Program-made: the position numbers and the translations under genes
The notes under the pieces: generated by a model
Databases searched by the model: none
Seen by the model: the letters and a program-made list of their open reading frames with translations, nothing else
Told to the model about the DNA's origin: nothing
Assembly: GCF_033949425.1 (NCBI RefSeq)
Contig: NZ_JAXAVX010000012.1
Span: 1-64,000 of the forward strand
Direction of reading: 5' to 3'
Length of the DNA: 64,000 nucleotides
Origin: Patulibacter brassicae
GTDB taxonomy: Bacteria > Actinomycetota > Thermoleophilia > Solirubrobacterales > Solirubrobacteraceae
Part shown: positions 34,468-43,951 of the stretch, in pieces
How positions within the stretch are numbered: the first letter of the stretch is position 1
How the letters are laid out: every line of letters starts with the position of its first letter

Positions 34468-34527
34468 GGCGGCTCCGGGACGGACACCGATCTTCCCGCA
34501 CGCGGCGCCGGTCGTGGGATCGAGCGC

Positions 34528-35937
34528 CTACGGCGGGTCGAGCAGGAGGCGCGGATAGGACAGGGTGCGGCCGTTCAGTGCCCAGGGCCGCTGGGTCTTG
34601 CACGGCGGCGGCTCGCCGATCGCCGGCAGGATCGCCGGGTTGCCGGTGTGCCGGCAGTCGTAGGCCTCGAGACCACCCTGGGCGATCTTCCCCGAGCCGC
34701 CGGGAGCGAAGTACGGGTTGGGCCGGTTCGACGGCAGCTTCTTCGTCCAGCCGCCCACGATCTCGTTCCAGACGGTGAGCCACCCGGCGGCGACGCCGTT
34801 GTACTGCCCGTCCTGGCCGATGATCCGGCCGTTGGCGATGTTGCTGGAGTTCGCGATCGCGCCGACGATGTCCCGCCGCGAGCCCGCGGCAAGCCGTGCG
34901 GCCGGCAGGAGCTGACGAATCGCGAGGTGGACCGGCTCGAGCGCGGGCCCGGCGGCGTCGGTGATCGCGTCGATGGTCGGAAGCGCACCGCGCACCGCGT
35001 CGACGGTCCCCGGCAGCAGCTCGAACGTGCGCCGGAACCGCGGAGCGTTTCGATCGACCGCTGCGAGGGCCGGTGGGAGCGCGGCGGCGGTGGGCCGGAG
35101 CGCCGCCACGGCGCGACGGACGTCGGGCGAGGCTTCCTGGATCGACGCCGACGCCGACCGGAGGCTCGTGAGGAACGGCGGCAGGGCGTCGATCGTCGAC
35201 CGGAGCCCCGCCCGACGGTCGGCGGTGACCCGCAGCACGCGCCGGGACTGCGCGATCGCGCCGGTGAGCGCCGCCTGACGCTGCCCGAGCGCGCCGAGCA
35301 GCTCGGCGCCCCCGGCGATGAACCGCTCCAGCGGCTCCTCCTGCGCGACGAGCGCGTCGACGAGCGTCCCGAGGTCGGCCGTCGCGCCCGGCAGTCGCCC
35401 GAGCGCGTCGTTCAGGTCCTGGGCGCGGCCGTCGAAGGCCCGCGACGTGCCGTCCATCAGCGCGCGGAACTGCGATCGCGTGGTCGGGTCGAACGTCGCG
35501 AGGACGTCGTCGAGGCGCTGCGTCGGCGTCGCGCGCGACGCGGGCAGGGCACCTCCTTCCGGCACCGGCGCCGCCGCGCGCGGTCCCGGGCTGAGCTCGA
35601 GGTAGCCCTCGCCGAGCAGGGTCTTCGTGCGCGCCATCACGCGGGCGCCGCGACGAACCGGCGCGAAGCGCGCGTCGAGCTCGATCTCGAGCTCCGCGCC
35701 GCGACCGCGCTGGGTCACGCGGACGATCCGCCCGACCTCCACGCCGGACGTGAGCACCGGCGTGTTCTGGAACAGCGACTCCGCCTGGGGGATCCGAACG
35801 GTGAATCGGTAGCCCTCCGCCTGCAGCGGCGTGCGCCCGCCGAACGCCTGCCAGACGCCGATCGCGAGCACGACGCAGAGGAGGGTGAAGCCGAGCGGCA
35901 GCAACAGCTGCCGGATGCCGGGGACGCGCGTGATCAT
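34528..35937 (-). CDS. mceF: MCE-family protein, sixth of operon (MceF position)
   Basis: 469 residues. N-terminal anchor helix (LLLPLGFTLLCVVLAIGVW), then the MCE domain at about 42-120 (FRFTVRIP-like strand, TPVLTSGVEVGRIVRV, ARTKTLLGEGYLELSPG). A long helical tail follows, then a C-terminal segment with GSGKIAQGGLEAYDCRHTGNPAI and two cysteines. In Mce systems six such proteins form a hexameric tube carrying lipids across the envelope. The start codon shares one base with the TGA of the preceding gene (TGATG). Order in the operon supports the F position; the assignment is positional. Confidence 0.9.
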   Translation of the reverse strand: MITRVPGIRQLLLPLGFTLLCVVLAIGVWQAFGGRTPLQAEGYRFTVRIPQAESLFQNTPVLTSGVEVGRIVRVTQRGRGAELEIELDARFAPVRRGARVMARTKTLLGEGYLELSPGPRAAAPVPEGGALPASRATPTQRLDDVLATFDPTTRSQFRALMDGTSRAFDGRAQDLNDALGRLPGATADLGTLVDALVAQEEPLERFIAGGAELLGALGQRQAALTGAIAQSRRVLRVTADRRAGLRSTIDALPPFLTSLRSASASIQEASPDVRRAVAALRPTAAALPPALAAVDRNAPRFRRTFELLPGTVDAVRGALPTIDAITDAAGPALEPVHLAIRQLLPAARLAAGSRRDIVGAIANSSNIANGRIIGQDGQYNGVAAGWLTVWNEIVGGWTKKLPSNRPNPYFAPGGSGKIAQGGLEAYDCRHTGNPAILPAIGEPPPCKTQRPWALNGRTLSYPRLLLDPP

Positions 35938-37205
35938 CAGGTCGGGCAGATGCTGTTGGCGCCGGTGAGGAGCCGGAACAGGGGTGCGAGATCGGGGATC
36001 TCGGTGAGGCTCGAGCAGCTGAGGGAGAGCCGGGCGCGAAGGTTGCCGCCGTGGGCGTCACCGTTGCCCGCGGTCGAGTTCCAGTTGTGGATGAACCAGG
36101 CGATCCAGTAGAGCATCCCCTCGTCCTTGCCCGGCGGGTTGTAGGCGACCTCGTTGGCCGCGTAGTTCACGACCTGGAGGATCCGGGAGAGGTCCGGCAT
36201 CGCGCCGGTGAGCGACGTGACCGCCGGCGCGGCTCGCCGGGCGATCGGCCGCAGGTCCCGCACGAGCGGGCGCAGGTCGCGATCGAGCGTCGTGCGGAAC
36301 TGGTCGGTGAACGCCGTGAGCTCGCGGAGGGTGCCCGGGAACGGGCGCAGGGCCGGAACCGCCTCGCGGAGCGTCGGGGTCAGGACGCCGGCGAGCGTCC
36401 GCGTCGTGGAGAGCGCGCGGTCGGCGGAGCCCAGCGCGGCCGGGAGCGTCGCGAGCGTGCCGCGCAGCGCGCGATCCTCGCCGGCGACCGCGGCGAGCGT
36501 GCGGTTCGCGGTCGCGACGACGGCCGCCAGGTCGCCGTCGGCGGAGGCGGCCTTCGTCACGGAGGCGACGTTCGACACGAGGCGCGTCAGCTCGCGGTCG
36601 CGTGCAGCGACCGACCGCGAGATCTCACCGACCTGGCGCGCCGTCGGCCCGAGGGCCAGGAGGATCGAGCGCAGGTCGCTGGACCGGCCGCGCAGGCCGT
36701 CGCCGACGCCGCGCAGCAGTCCGGCGAGGAACGTCCGCGTGTCGGCGTCCAGCTGGGAGAGCAGCGTCGCCAGCTCGGTCGGCGACGAGGTGCGCGACGC
36801 CGGGACGACGCCGTCGTCGGGCAGGACGCCCGCGGCACGCGTCCCGGGCTGGAGGTCCATCTCCATGTCCTTCAGCGGCGTGATCGGCCGCAGGTCGACC
36901 CGCGCGTCCCGGTAGACGCGAGCGAGCTTGCCGCGATCGATCCGCAGCGTCACCTCGGCGACGTCCCGGACGATCCGCGCGTCGCTGATCGATCCGACGC
37001 GCACGCCCGCGACGTTCACCGCTTGGCCGAGGCCCGGAGCGACGCCGTCGGCCGCCGGGAGCTGTGCGCGGACGTCGTAGGTCTCGCGGAACGGCAGGGG
37101 CAGGCGCTGCTTCACGAGCACCGCGCCGGCGCCGATCACGCCTGCGACCGCGAGCAGGAGCACCACGGGGAGGTAGCGCTTCCAGGCGCCGCGTCCGCCG
37201 GTCAT
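35937..37205 (-). CDS. mceE: MCE-family protein, fifth of operon (MceE position)
   Basis: 422 residues. Anchor helix YLPVVLLLAVAGVIGAGAVLV, then the MCE domain (APGLGQAVNVAGVRVGSISDARI, DARVDLRPITPLKDMEMDLQPG). The helical tail is followed by NEVAYNPPGKDEGMLYWIAWFIHNWNSTAGNGDAHG. MceE of mycobacteria is a lipoprotein with a lipobox cysteine; there is no cysteine near the N-terminus here, so this protein is held by its helix only. Overlaps the upstream gene by four bases (ATGA) and the downstream gene by one. Confidence 0.9.
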   Translation of the reverse strand: MTGGRGAWKRYLPVVLLLAVAGVIGAGAVLVKQRLPLPFRETYDVRAQLPAADGVAPGLGQAVNVAGVRVGSISDARIVRDVAEVTLRIDRGKLARVYRDARVDLRPITPLKDMEMDLQPGTRAAGVLPDDGVVPASRTSSPTELATLLSQLDADTRTFLAGLLRGVGDGLRGRSSDLRSILLALGPTARQVGEISRSVAARDRELTRLVSNVASVTKAASADGDLAAVVATANRTLAAVAGEDRALRGTLATLPAALGSADRALSTTRTLAGVLTPTLREAVPALRPFPGTLRELTAFTDQFRTTLDRDLRPLVRDLRPIARRAAPAVTSLTGAMPDLSRILQVVNYAANEVAYNPPGKDEGMLYWIAWFIHNWNSTAGNGDAHGGNLRARLSLSCSSLTEIPDLAPLFRLLTGANSICPT

Positions 37206-38773
37206 CGCCGGTCCTCCTCGCCGAGCGACCGGGCGAGCTTCGAGCGCAGCGCGCCGAGCTCCTCACGAAGTCGCTCCTGGGTCTCCGTCGTCTGCCTGGG
37301 CGCGGGAACGACCCGCGCCTCGGCGCCGAACTGCTCCTTCACGGTCATCGGCCGGTCGTGCGCGCGGTCGCGCAGGTCGACCCGCTGCTGCTCGACGCAC
37401 GGCTGGTCGGGCCGCTTCGGCGGCTTCACGCCGAACCCGAGCCACTTCGGGCTGATCCCCGTGACGCCCTGCGTCAGCTGCGTGTAGACCTTCCCGATCC
37501 CGGGCAGGTCGTGGAGGACGACGTCCTCCGCCGTGCCGAGACCCGCGCGGATCGTCGTGCCGTTCGCGTCGAAGTCCGACGAGGCGCCGGTGAGACTCGC
37601 GCCCATGTGCAGGAACTCCTGCCAGATCGGCTGGTCGGTCGTGTGCGGCCCGTCGACGATCTTGTCGTTCAGGACCGGCAGGACCTTCTCCGTCACGCAC
37701 CCCGCGACGGGGGTCACGAGCGGCACGGCGAAGGCGATCCGCCGCTCGAGCTCGGGCAGCTCCCGCACCGGACGGTCGAGCTCGCGCGCGAGTCCCGGGA
37801 GCTCGCTCTGGTCGCCCAGGCGCGCGTACTGCTGGACCGCGAGGCGGAAGGAGTCCGACGCCCGCGGCAGCACCCGGAGGACGGGCCGCAGCGCGGCGCC
37901 GGTCGCGCGCAGCGGCGGCAGCAGCCCGTCGATCGCCGCCAGCGAGCTCGGGGCGCTCGCCAGGACGCGATCGAGCCCCCGCAGGCTCCCGGCGATCTGC
38001 GACTGCTGTTCCGCGGTCACGGCGAAGACGCGGTCGTAGTTCGTGACGAGATCCGCGAGCGAGCGCTGGTCCTCGCCGAGCTCGCCGAGCAGCTCGCGAG
38101 CACCGCGGATCGCGCCGACGAGGTCGCCCTGCCGCTCGCCGCGCAGGGCGGAGGAGACGCGCCGGACGTCGGGCAGCGCCTCGGCGAACGCGCGGGAGGC
38201 CCGCCGCAGGCCGGCCGCGCCGGAGGCCGCTCCGCCGCTCGCCCCGAGCGCCGCGCCGAGCTCGCCGACGGCGTTCTTCGCGCCTTCGCGGACGGGGGTC
38301 GTGAGCTCGGAGACGACCTCATCGATCTGCACGGGTCCGGCGGTCTGACGCAGCGGGATCGTCGTCCCCTCGCCGATCAGGGGCCCGCGCTCGCCCGGGT
38401 CGACGTCGACGTAGAAGTTGCCCTCGAAGGCCAGCCGCGGGCGGATGGTGAACCGGGCGTCGGCGCGGATGCCCGGGGCGTTGCGCCGCAGGCTCATGTC
38501 GACGAGCGCCCGTCGATCGCCGTCGAGGTGCACGCCGGTGACCCGGCCGATGTCGAGGCCCGCGATCCGGACGGTGCTACCGGGCTTGAGCTGGTTCGCG
38601 TCCGCGAAGACCGCCTGGATCCGGGTCTCGCCCGGACGCAGCTGGTTCTTGCCGAACGCGACGAGGAGGACGGCGGTGATGGCGAGGACGCCGACGAGAG
38701 CCCCGACGAGCTCGCGCCGGTGTCCGCGGGGCCCGCCCGGGGCGTGCGTCTTGCGCAGGAGCGCCATGGTCAT
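37202..38773 (-). CDS. mceD: MCE-family protein, fourth of operon (MceD position)
   Basis: 523 residues, the longest of the six. Anchor helix LVGALVGVLAITAVLLVAFG, MCE domain (LKPGSTVRIAGLDIGRVTGVHL, RFTIRPRLAFEGNFYVDVDPG), and a long helical tail. The C-terminal 60 residues are charged (QTTETQERLREELGALRSKL) and probably a coiled coil that may contact neighbouring subunits. Start ATG overlaps the TGA of the C-position gene by one base. Confidence 0.9.
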   Translation of the reverse strand: MTMALLRKTHAPGGPRGHRRELVGALVGVLAITAVLLVAFGKNQLRPGETRIQAVFADANQLKPGSTVRIAGLDIGRVTGVHLDGDRRALVDMSLRRNAPGIRADARFTIRPRLAFEGNFYVDVDPGERGPLIGEGTTIPLRQTAGPVQIDEVVSELTTPVREGAKNAVGELGAALGASGGAASGAAGLRRASRAFAEALPDVRRVSSALRGERQGDLVGAIRGARELLGELGEDQRSLADLVTNYDRVFAVTAEQQSQIAGSLRGLDRVLASAPSSLAAIDGLLPPLRATGAALRPVLRVLPRASDSFRLAVQQYARLGDQSELPGLARELDRPVRELPELERRIAFAVPLVTPVAGCVTEKVLPVLNDKIVDGPHTTDQPIWQEFLHMGASLTGASSDFDANGTTIRAGLGTAEDVVLHDLPGIGKVYTQLTQGVTGISPKWLGFGVKPPKRPDQPCVEQQRVDLRDRAHDRPMTVKEQFGAEARVVPAPRQTTETQERLREELGALRSKLARSLGEEDRR

Positions 38774-40224
38774 CAGCCCCCGGGGGGCGTGTCGAGGAGC
38801 CCGGCCTCGCGGGCGAGGCGCTGCACGCCGGCCGGCGGCGTCGTCGGCACGGTGCTGTCAGCCTGCAGGCCCGGCGGGTTGGACAGCGAGCGGCGGCCCG
38901 GGGTGAAGGGCTCGTTGCCGGCCTCGCACTCGTCCCGGCCGACGTTCGGCAGGTAGTTCACGTGCAGATCGCGGTGCGGTACCGCGTTCTGGACCGTCTC
39001 GCCGATGTTCGTGCCGAGCTGCGAGATGAGGAGCGGGCCGTAGGTCGCCCCCTGCTCGCTGCCCATCGTGCCGAACGCCGTGTAGAGGTTCTCGCCCCAG
39101 ACGCTCAGGAGGTTGCACTGGGTCTGCGCCGGGGTGAGGACCTCGAGGATCTGCTCGGCGACGGTCGAGAGCTCGCCGCCCTTGCGCAGCGCGCCCTCGG
39201 TCGACGGGCGCGCGGCGAGGCCGCGCAGCCGCGAGAACGTCGTCGTCAGGGGCGTGTCGAGCGTCGCGACCTTCCGCGCGGCCGGACGGCCGGCGGTGAG
39301 CGTCGCGTTCAGGATCGAGAGCGTGCCCGGCAGCCGTCGCGCCGCCGGACGCAGGTCGGCCGAGAGGGTCGTGAGGTCGCGCAGCGCCGGGCGGAGGCTC
39401 GCCAGCGCTCCGGTGGCGGCGGTCGCGGCGCCGGGGGCGCGACGGAACGTCTCGCGCAGGCCGGTGCTGCTCGCGTTCAGCGCGCCGAAGGTCGTCGCCC
39501 CGTCGCCGACGAGCCCGTCGAGCTCGGCGCCGGCCCGGGCCACCGCCTCGAGCGTCGCCTGGTACCCGGCGATCAGCGGCCCGAGCTGCGTGCGGTCGGC
39601 GGCCAGCGTGCGCGAGAGCCGGCGGACCGGGTCCGCCAGCCGCTCGAGGTTCGTGATGCTGCGGCCGAGCCCGGAGCCGCGGCCCGCCAGGCCGCCGCCG
39701 ACCTCCGAGAGGGTCGTCTGGATGCCCTGCGAGGTCCGGCGATCGAACATGTCGAGGAGGTCGGTGAGCTCCACGCCGTCGCGTGCCTGCGCCACCGGCA
39801 GGACCGCGCCCTCCGGGAGCGCGCGGCCGGCACGCCCGGGCGTCAGCTCCACGTACGTCGCGCCGAGAACGGACGCGGGACGGATCCGGACCCGGGTGTC
39901 GCCGCGCAAGGGGCGCAGGTCGGTGCTGAGGCGCAGGCGCAGGCGCGACGCCGGTCGGGCGTCGGCGCCGTCGCCGGCGGGGATCGCCTCGACGCGCGTC
40001 ACCTGCCCGACGCGGACGCCGCCGATCCGGACCTGGTTCCCGGGGATCATCCGGTTCGCGTTCGGCACGTCGACGGAGACCTCGTACGACGGGGTGCCCG
40101 GAACGCCGTTGTTCGCCACGAACGAGACGTAGAGGAACACGCCGGCGACGAGCGCGCCGGCCGCGCCGATCCAGCGGTCGAACCGCGCCGGGTTCCCGTG
40201 TCGGGTGCGCTGCCTGCGGATCAC
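38773..40224 (-). CDS. mceC: MCE-family protein, third of operon (MceC position)
   Basis: 483 residues. Anchor helix GAAGALVAGVFLYVSFVANN, MCE domain at about 45-130 (MIPGNQVRIGGVRVGQVTRVEA, TRVRIRPASVLGATYVELTPG), helical tail, and a C-terminal region with NVGRDECEAGNEPFTPGRRSLSN. Four-base ATGA overlap with the stop of the preceding gene. Ordinary size for the family. Confidence 0.9.
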   Translation of the reverse strand: MIRRQRTRHGNPARFDRWIGAAGALVAGVFLYVSFVANNGVPGTPSYEVSVDVPNANRMIPGNQVRIGGVRVGQVTRVEAIPAGDGADARPASRLRLRLSTDLRPLRGDTRVRIRPASVLGATYVELTPGRAGRALPEGAVLPVAQARDGVELTDLLDMFDRRTSQGIQTTLSEVGGGLAGRGSGLGRSITNLERLADPVRRLSRTLAADRTQLGPLIAGYQATLEAVARAGAELDGLVGDGATTFGALNASSTGLRETFRRAPGAATAATGALASLRPALRDLTTLSADLRPAARRLPGTLSILNATLTAGRPAARKVATLDTPLTTTFSRLRGLAARPSTEGALRKGGELSTVAEQILEVLTPAQTQCNLLSVWGENLYTAFGTMGSEQGATYGPLLISQLGTNIGETVQNAVPHRDLHVNYLPNVGRDECEAGNEPFTPGRRSLSNPPGLQADSTVPTTPPAGVQRLAREAGLLDTPPGG

Positions 40225-41600
40225 TTCAGCACCCCGTCCAGGAGCGTCTTGAGCTGCTGCCGCGTGGTCCGCGGCAGGTCATCGGCGCCGACCGCGGCGG
40301 GCGCGGGCGTGCGCTGCGGAGCGTTCGCCCGAGGCCGGCCCGGGCGGCCGGGCAGGTCAGGCGGGGACGACGGGTCGTTGACCGGGATCCGGCCCCGGCC
40401 CGGGCTGTTGAACCGGTGGTCGCAGCCCGGCTCCTGCTCGTTGAGGAGGCACTTCGCCTGGACCTTCGCGGCGAAGTTCACCTGGTGGGAGACCCCGTCG
40501 TAGGCCGCCACGAGCTGCGTGAAGCCGTAGAGGAAGTCGTTGAGGTGCTCGATGCCGCCGGAGTCGCGCAACGACACGAGGAACTCGCGGCCGAGCGCCG
40601 CCGTCGGTCCGAGCCTGCGCCCCAGCTCGTCGAGCTGGTTCACGACCGGCTGGAGGACCGGGATCGCGCCTCGCCCGGCCGCCGACGGACGACGCAGCGC
40701 CCGCAGCGCGCGCACCCCGGGCTCGGCGAACGACGGGATCACGGCGTTGGCGCGGCGAAGGACCGGCATCGAGCGGCGCAGCGCGCGCGCCGTCGGCGTC
40801 AGCGCGGTGGAGGCCGTGTCGAGGTCCCGCAGGGACCCATCGACCTGCCGCAGCAGCGGCGGCAGGGACCGGATCGTCGCGGCGATGTCGCCGCGGCGCG
40901 CGTCGGTCGTGCGCGTGAGGGTCGCGGCCTCGTGGACGAACGCCCGGAGGTCACCGCGACGGGCGTCCAGGCGCGCCAGCACCTGATCGGTGTCGCGCGT
41001 GGCGTCGGCGATCCTCGCTCGCTGCTGCCGCACGACCTCCAGGGCGTCCTGCGCCCGCCCGAGCGCCGGGTTGGCCCGGCGGAGCAGCGCGTTGAGGTCC
41101 TCGCCGCGGCCGCTCGTCGCCAGTCCGAGTTCGTTGACGAGCACCCGGATGCGCTGCGAGACGGGCAGCGAGAACGTGTCGATGACCTGCTGGAGCGTCA
41201 CGGAGACGGCGGTCCGCGAGAGCGGCAGCTCGGGGTCGCGCCCGTCGCGCGCGACGAGCGGCGCCCGGCCGGGAGTCCCCGGGTCGCACTCGACGTAGTA
41301 CTCGCTGACGAGTCCCTCGGGGAGGATCCGACAGCGAGCGTCGTCGCGCAGCGGCGCGAACCGCTGCTCGATGTCGAGCGTCAGGCGCGCCTTGTTGCCC
41401 TCGGTCAGGGCGACCCGCTCCACGGTGCCGACCCTCGTGCCCGCGATCTTCACGAGCTGGCCGGGGACCATGCCGCGCGCGGTGTCGAACACCGCGGTGA
41501 ACCGATACGCCCGGTCGCCGCCACCAGCCGTCGCGAGGGCGACGGCCGCCAGCGCGAGGGCGACGACGAGCACGACGGCGATGAGGCGTCGTCCGATCAC
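40221..41600 (-). CDS. mceB: MCE-family protein, second of operon (MceB position)
   Basis: 459 residues. Anchor helix LIAVVLVVALALAAVALATA, MCE domain (MVPGQLVKIAGTRVGTVERVAL, DDARCRILPEGLVSEYYVECDPG), helical tail, then a Pro/Arg-rich C-terminus (SSPPDLPGRPGRPRANAPQR) likely disordered. The two cysteines inside the MCE domain (ARCRI and VECDPG) could form a disulphide. Four-base overlap with the preceding gene. Confidence 0.9.
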   Translation of the reverse strand: MIGRRLIAVVLVVALALAAVALATAGGGDRAYRFTAVFDTARGMVPGQLVKIAGTRVGTVERVALTEGNKARLTLDIEQRFAPLRDDARCRILPEGLVSEYYVECDPGTPGRAPLVARDGRDPELPLSRTAVSVTLQQVIDTFSLPVSQRIRVLVNELGLATSGRGEDLNALLRRANPALGRAQDALEVVRQQRARIADATRDTDQVLARLDARRGDLRAFVHEAATLTRTTDARRGDIAATIRSLPPLLRQVDGSLRDLDTASTALTPTARALRRSMPVLRRANAVIPSFAEPGVRALRALRRPSAAGRGAIPVLQPVVNQLDELGRRLGPTAALGREFLVSLRDSGGIEHLNDFLYGFTQLVAAYDGVSHQVNFAAKVQAKCLLNEQEPGCDHRFNSPGRGRIPVNDPSSPPDLPGRPGRPRANAPQRTPAPAAVGADDLPRTTRQQLKTLLDGVLK

Positions 41601-43084
41601 CGGTCCCCCCTCCTCGCCCGCTCGAGGTCCTCGAGGCCCGTCGGGTCCGGCTTCAGCGAGCGCCGGTCACCGACGCAGTCGCTGGCCGTGCGGCAGATCG
41701 CCGTCGGCGAGTTCACGAGCCCGGACATGCTCTGCGTCGGGTCGCAGATGCCCGCCTTCGGGTACCACGGGTTGGAGCCGTCGGGCGCCGGCGGGGCGTT
41801 CGACCCGGGGCAGCGCCGGCGCTGGTCGATCTGCGTGTTGAGGACGCCCGGGACGATGCCGCTGACCGAGGTGAGCGCCGGGACGACCTGCGAGAGCACG
41901 CCGCCGATCGCGGTCTGCGGGCTCTGCATGAACTCGACCTTGAAGTAGTGCCCGTAGCGGTTGTACGGGCCCGACGAGATCCCGAGCAGGCCGTTGACGA
42001 CGCCGAGGACGATGTCCGAGCTGTAGTAGCGCAGGCCCTCGAGGATCGGCATCGCGCCGTCGAGCGCCCGCTGCGTCGAGGCGAGCGCGTCGACGGTCGG
42101 TCGGCGCAGCGCCGGCAGCGCGTCGAGGGCCGTGCGCAACGGCGGGATCAGCGCGTTGAGCCGCGCGAGCGCGGGGTCCCCGCCGTCCAGCGCCGGCGGG
42201 ATGGCGCGCAGCGCCCGACGGAAGGCCGGCTGCGAGGGCGCGACGGCCCGGAGCGTCGGACGCAGCTCCTGCACCGTGTCGGCGGTCGCGGTCAGGGTCC
42301 CGCCGGCCCGACGCAGCACGGCGGGGGCGCGTTGCAGGACGCGCGCCATCGCGTCGCCCTGGTCGGCGATCGCCCGCATCGTGACCGCCGTGCGCTCGGT
42401 GGCGTCCGCCAGGGGGTCGCGCCGGTCGCGCAGCGCGTCGGTGACGCGCGCGCCGGCGCGGATCATGCCCTCGATCTCCTCGCGTCCGGACGCGAGGTCG
42501 CGCAGCAGTCCACCGACGCGCGCGAGCGACGGGTCCAGCTCGCCGAGCATGCGGTTGAAGACCTCGGCGCCGGAGCCGGCGTAGACGTCGCGACTGTTGC
42601 CGATGAGCCGCTGGAGACGACGCCGCGTCGGGGGATCGACGGCGTTCAGGACCTGGTCGAGGTCGACGATCCCGAACGTGTCCTCGCTGCCGATCGTCCC
42701 GCCGTCGGGCAGCGCGGGCGCCGACGAGGGCGCCGGGCTGAGCTGGACGTAGCGGTTCGTGATCGTCGCCTGGCCGACGGCGCGAATCGAGGCCTTCGTG
42801 CCGCGGTGCAGCGGCTTGAAGCGGTCGTCGGTGATCGCGAGCTCCAGCGACGCGTTGCCGTCGGGCGCGAGATCGACCTGGCGGATTCGGCCGATCTGGA
42901 CGCCGGCGACCTCCACCCGGCCACCGGCGACGACGAGCCCCGCGTTCTCGAACTCGGCGCGGACGACGTAGGCGTCGTCGCGGGTCAGCCAGAGCGCCGC
43001 GGCGGCGACCGTGGCGAGCACGGCGACGACCGCGAGGAGCTGCGGCAGGCGGAAGGAGCTGGGCACGACGCGGGAGCGCGGCAC
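41597..43084 (-). CDS. mceA: MCE-family protein, first of operon (MceA position)
   Basis: 495 residues, GTG start at 43084. Anchor helix LLAVVAVLATVAAAALWLT, MCE domain (LVVAGGRVEVAGVQIGRIRQVDL, ASIRAVGQATITNRYVQLSPAP), helical tail, and a C-terminal Cys-containing part (QRRRCPGSNAPPAPDG, AICRTASDCVGDRR). The start lies one base after the stop of a 25-residue mini-ORF, and the GGGGG of that ORF serves as ribosome site. First of six in-line MCE genes, all overlapping or abutting, so equal subunit ratios are expected. Confidence 0.9.
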   Translation of the reverse strand: MPRSRVVPSSFRLPQLLAVVAVLATVAAAALWLTRDDAYVVRAEFENAGLVVAGGRVEVAGVQIGRIRQVDLAPDGNASLELAITDDRFKPLHRGTKASIRAVGQATITNRYVQLSPAPSSAPALPDGGTIGSEDTFGIVDLDQVLNAVDPPTRRRLQRLIGNSRDVYAGSGAEVFNRMLGELDPSLARVGGLLRDLASGREEIEGMIRAGARVTDALRDRRDPLADATERTAVTMRAIADQGDAMARVLQRAPAVLRRAGGTLTATADTVQELRPTLRAVAPSQPAFRRALRAIPPALDGGDPALARLNALIPPLRTALDALPALRRPTVDALASTQRALDGAMPILEGLRYYSSDIVLGVVNGLLGISSGPYNRYGHYFKVEFMQSPQTAIGGVLSQVVPALTSVSGIVPGVLNTQIDQRRRCPGSNAPPAPDGSNPWYPKAGICDPTQSMSGLVNSPTAICRTASDCVGDRRSLKPDPTGLEDLERARRGDR

Positions 43085-43085
43085 C

Positions 43086-43163
43086 TCAGCCCCCGATCGG
43101 GAGTCGCGGTGCGGGCGGGACCACGTGGACCTGGGGGACGGCGCTGGAGGGCACGGCCGTCAT
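43086..43163 (-). CDS. 25-residue mini-ORF between yrbE and mce genes
   Basis: ATG at 43163 overlaps the TGA of the YrbE gene by four bases (ATGA), and its own TGA ends one base before the GTG of the MceA-position gene. The product starts MTAVPSSAVPQVHVV and ends PAPRLPIGG; the last seven residues PRLPIGG repeat the C-terminus of the YrbE protein just upstream. It may be translated to couple the two genes, or be the scar of a small duplication (17-base direct repeat). It has no membrane segment or known family. Confidence 0.45.
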   Translation of the reverse strand: MTAVPSSAVPQVHVVPPAPRLPIGG

Positions 43164-43183
43164 CCGCCGATCGGGAGTCGCGG
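43093..43183. repeat. 17-base direct repeat at the yrbE/mce junction
   Basis: CCGATCGGGAGTCGCGG at 43093-43109 and again at 43167-43183, 74 bases apart. Read on the minus strand both copies encode PRLPIG in their own frames, one at the end of YrbE and one at the end of the mini-ORF. Confidence 0.85.
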
Positions 43184-43951
43184 GGTTCCGCCCCAGAAGA
43201 TCTGGGATCCGGCGATGCCGATGAAGTGGACCCCGATGAGGTTCACGATCATCGCCCGCGCGGTGGCGGTGCCGACCTCGACCGGGCCGCCGCGCACGCG
43301 GTAGCCGTAGTAGACGCCGACGAGCACGACGAAGGTCCCCATCGCCATCGCCTTGATCGCGGAGAACGCGTAGTCCTGCGGCGACTGGAACTTCCAGAAC
43401 AGCTCGAAGTAGCCGCCGGGCGACACCTGCCCGATCTGCACGACGACGGCGACGTAGGAGCCGACGAAGGCGACGATGATCGCCAGCGCGTAGAGGAACG
43501 GCAGGACGAGCCAGGTCGCCAGCAGCCGCGTCGAGCAGAGGTAGAGGACGGAGTTGATCCCCATCACCTCGAGCGCGTCGATCTCGTCGGTGATGCGCAT
43601 CGTCCCGATCTCGGCGACGAAGCCGGTCGAGACCTTCGCCGACATCATGTAGCCGAAGGCGTACGGCGTGATCTCGCGCAGGTCCCCGATCGCCGAGAAC
43701 GCGCCGGCGACCGACGGCGCGCCGACCTGCCGCGCGGCGTAGGAGCCCTGGATGCCCACGACGAGGCCGAGGGCCAGGACCATCCCCATGATCACGAGGA
43801 ACGAGCCGAGGACGAGGATGCTCGACTGGCGCAGGACCTCGCCGAGGTACTGGCGGATCCGGCCGGACGCGACGCCGTGCACGACGCGACCGAAGAACGC
43901 CGTGCCGTCGCCGAAGGCGATGACCCCGTCCTGGATCCGCGCGCGCAGCAT
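43160..43951 (-). CDS. YrbE/MlaE-family ABC permease, second of pair
   Basis: 263 residues. Membrane core phrases are SILVLGSFLVIMGMVLALGL, GAFSAIGDLREITPYAFGYMMSAKVSTGFVAEIGTMRITDEIDALEVMG and VGVYYGYRVRGGPVEVG. It is the full-length counterpart of the partial gene at 1-357. With the preceding gene it forms the membrane channel of the Mce transporter. Start codon shares a base with the upstream TGA. The C-terminus ends PRLPIGG, repeated in the following mini-ORF. No MceG-type ATPase gene is in the window; that ATPase is usually unlinked. Confidence 0.93.
   Translation of the reverse strand: MLRARIQDGVIAFGDGTAFFGRVVHGVASGRIRQYLGEVLRQSSILVLGSFLVIMGMVLALGLVVGIQGSYAARQVGAPSVAGAFSAIGDLREITPYAFGYMMSAKVSTGFVAEIGTMRITDEIDALEVMGINSVLYLCSTRLLATWLVLPFLYALAIIVAFVGSYVAVVVQIGQVSPGGYFELFWKFQSPQDYAFSAIKAMAMGTFVVLVGVYYGYRVRGGPVEVGTATARAMIVNLIGVHFIGIAGSQIFWGGTPRLPIGG

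Noticed and set aside
31661..36061. A very long minus-strand frame running over LysR, serine hydrolase and mceF
   Set aside because: It lies in a different frame from the recognisable proteins and has low-complexity composition.
43093..43183. Two repeat units as a CRISPR remnant
   Set aside because: Only two 17-base copies, both inside coding sequence and explained by a duplicated protein tail.
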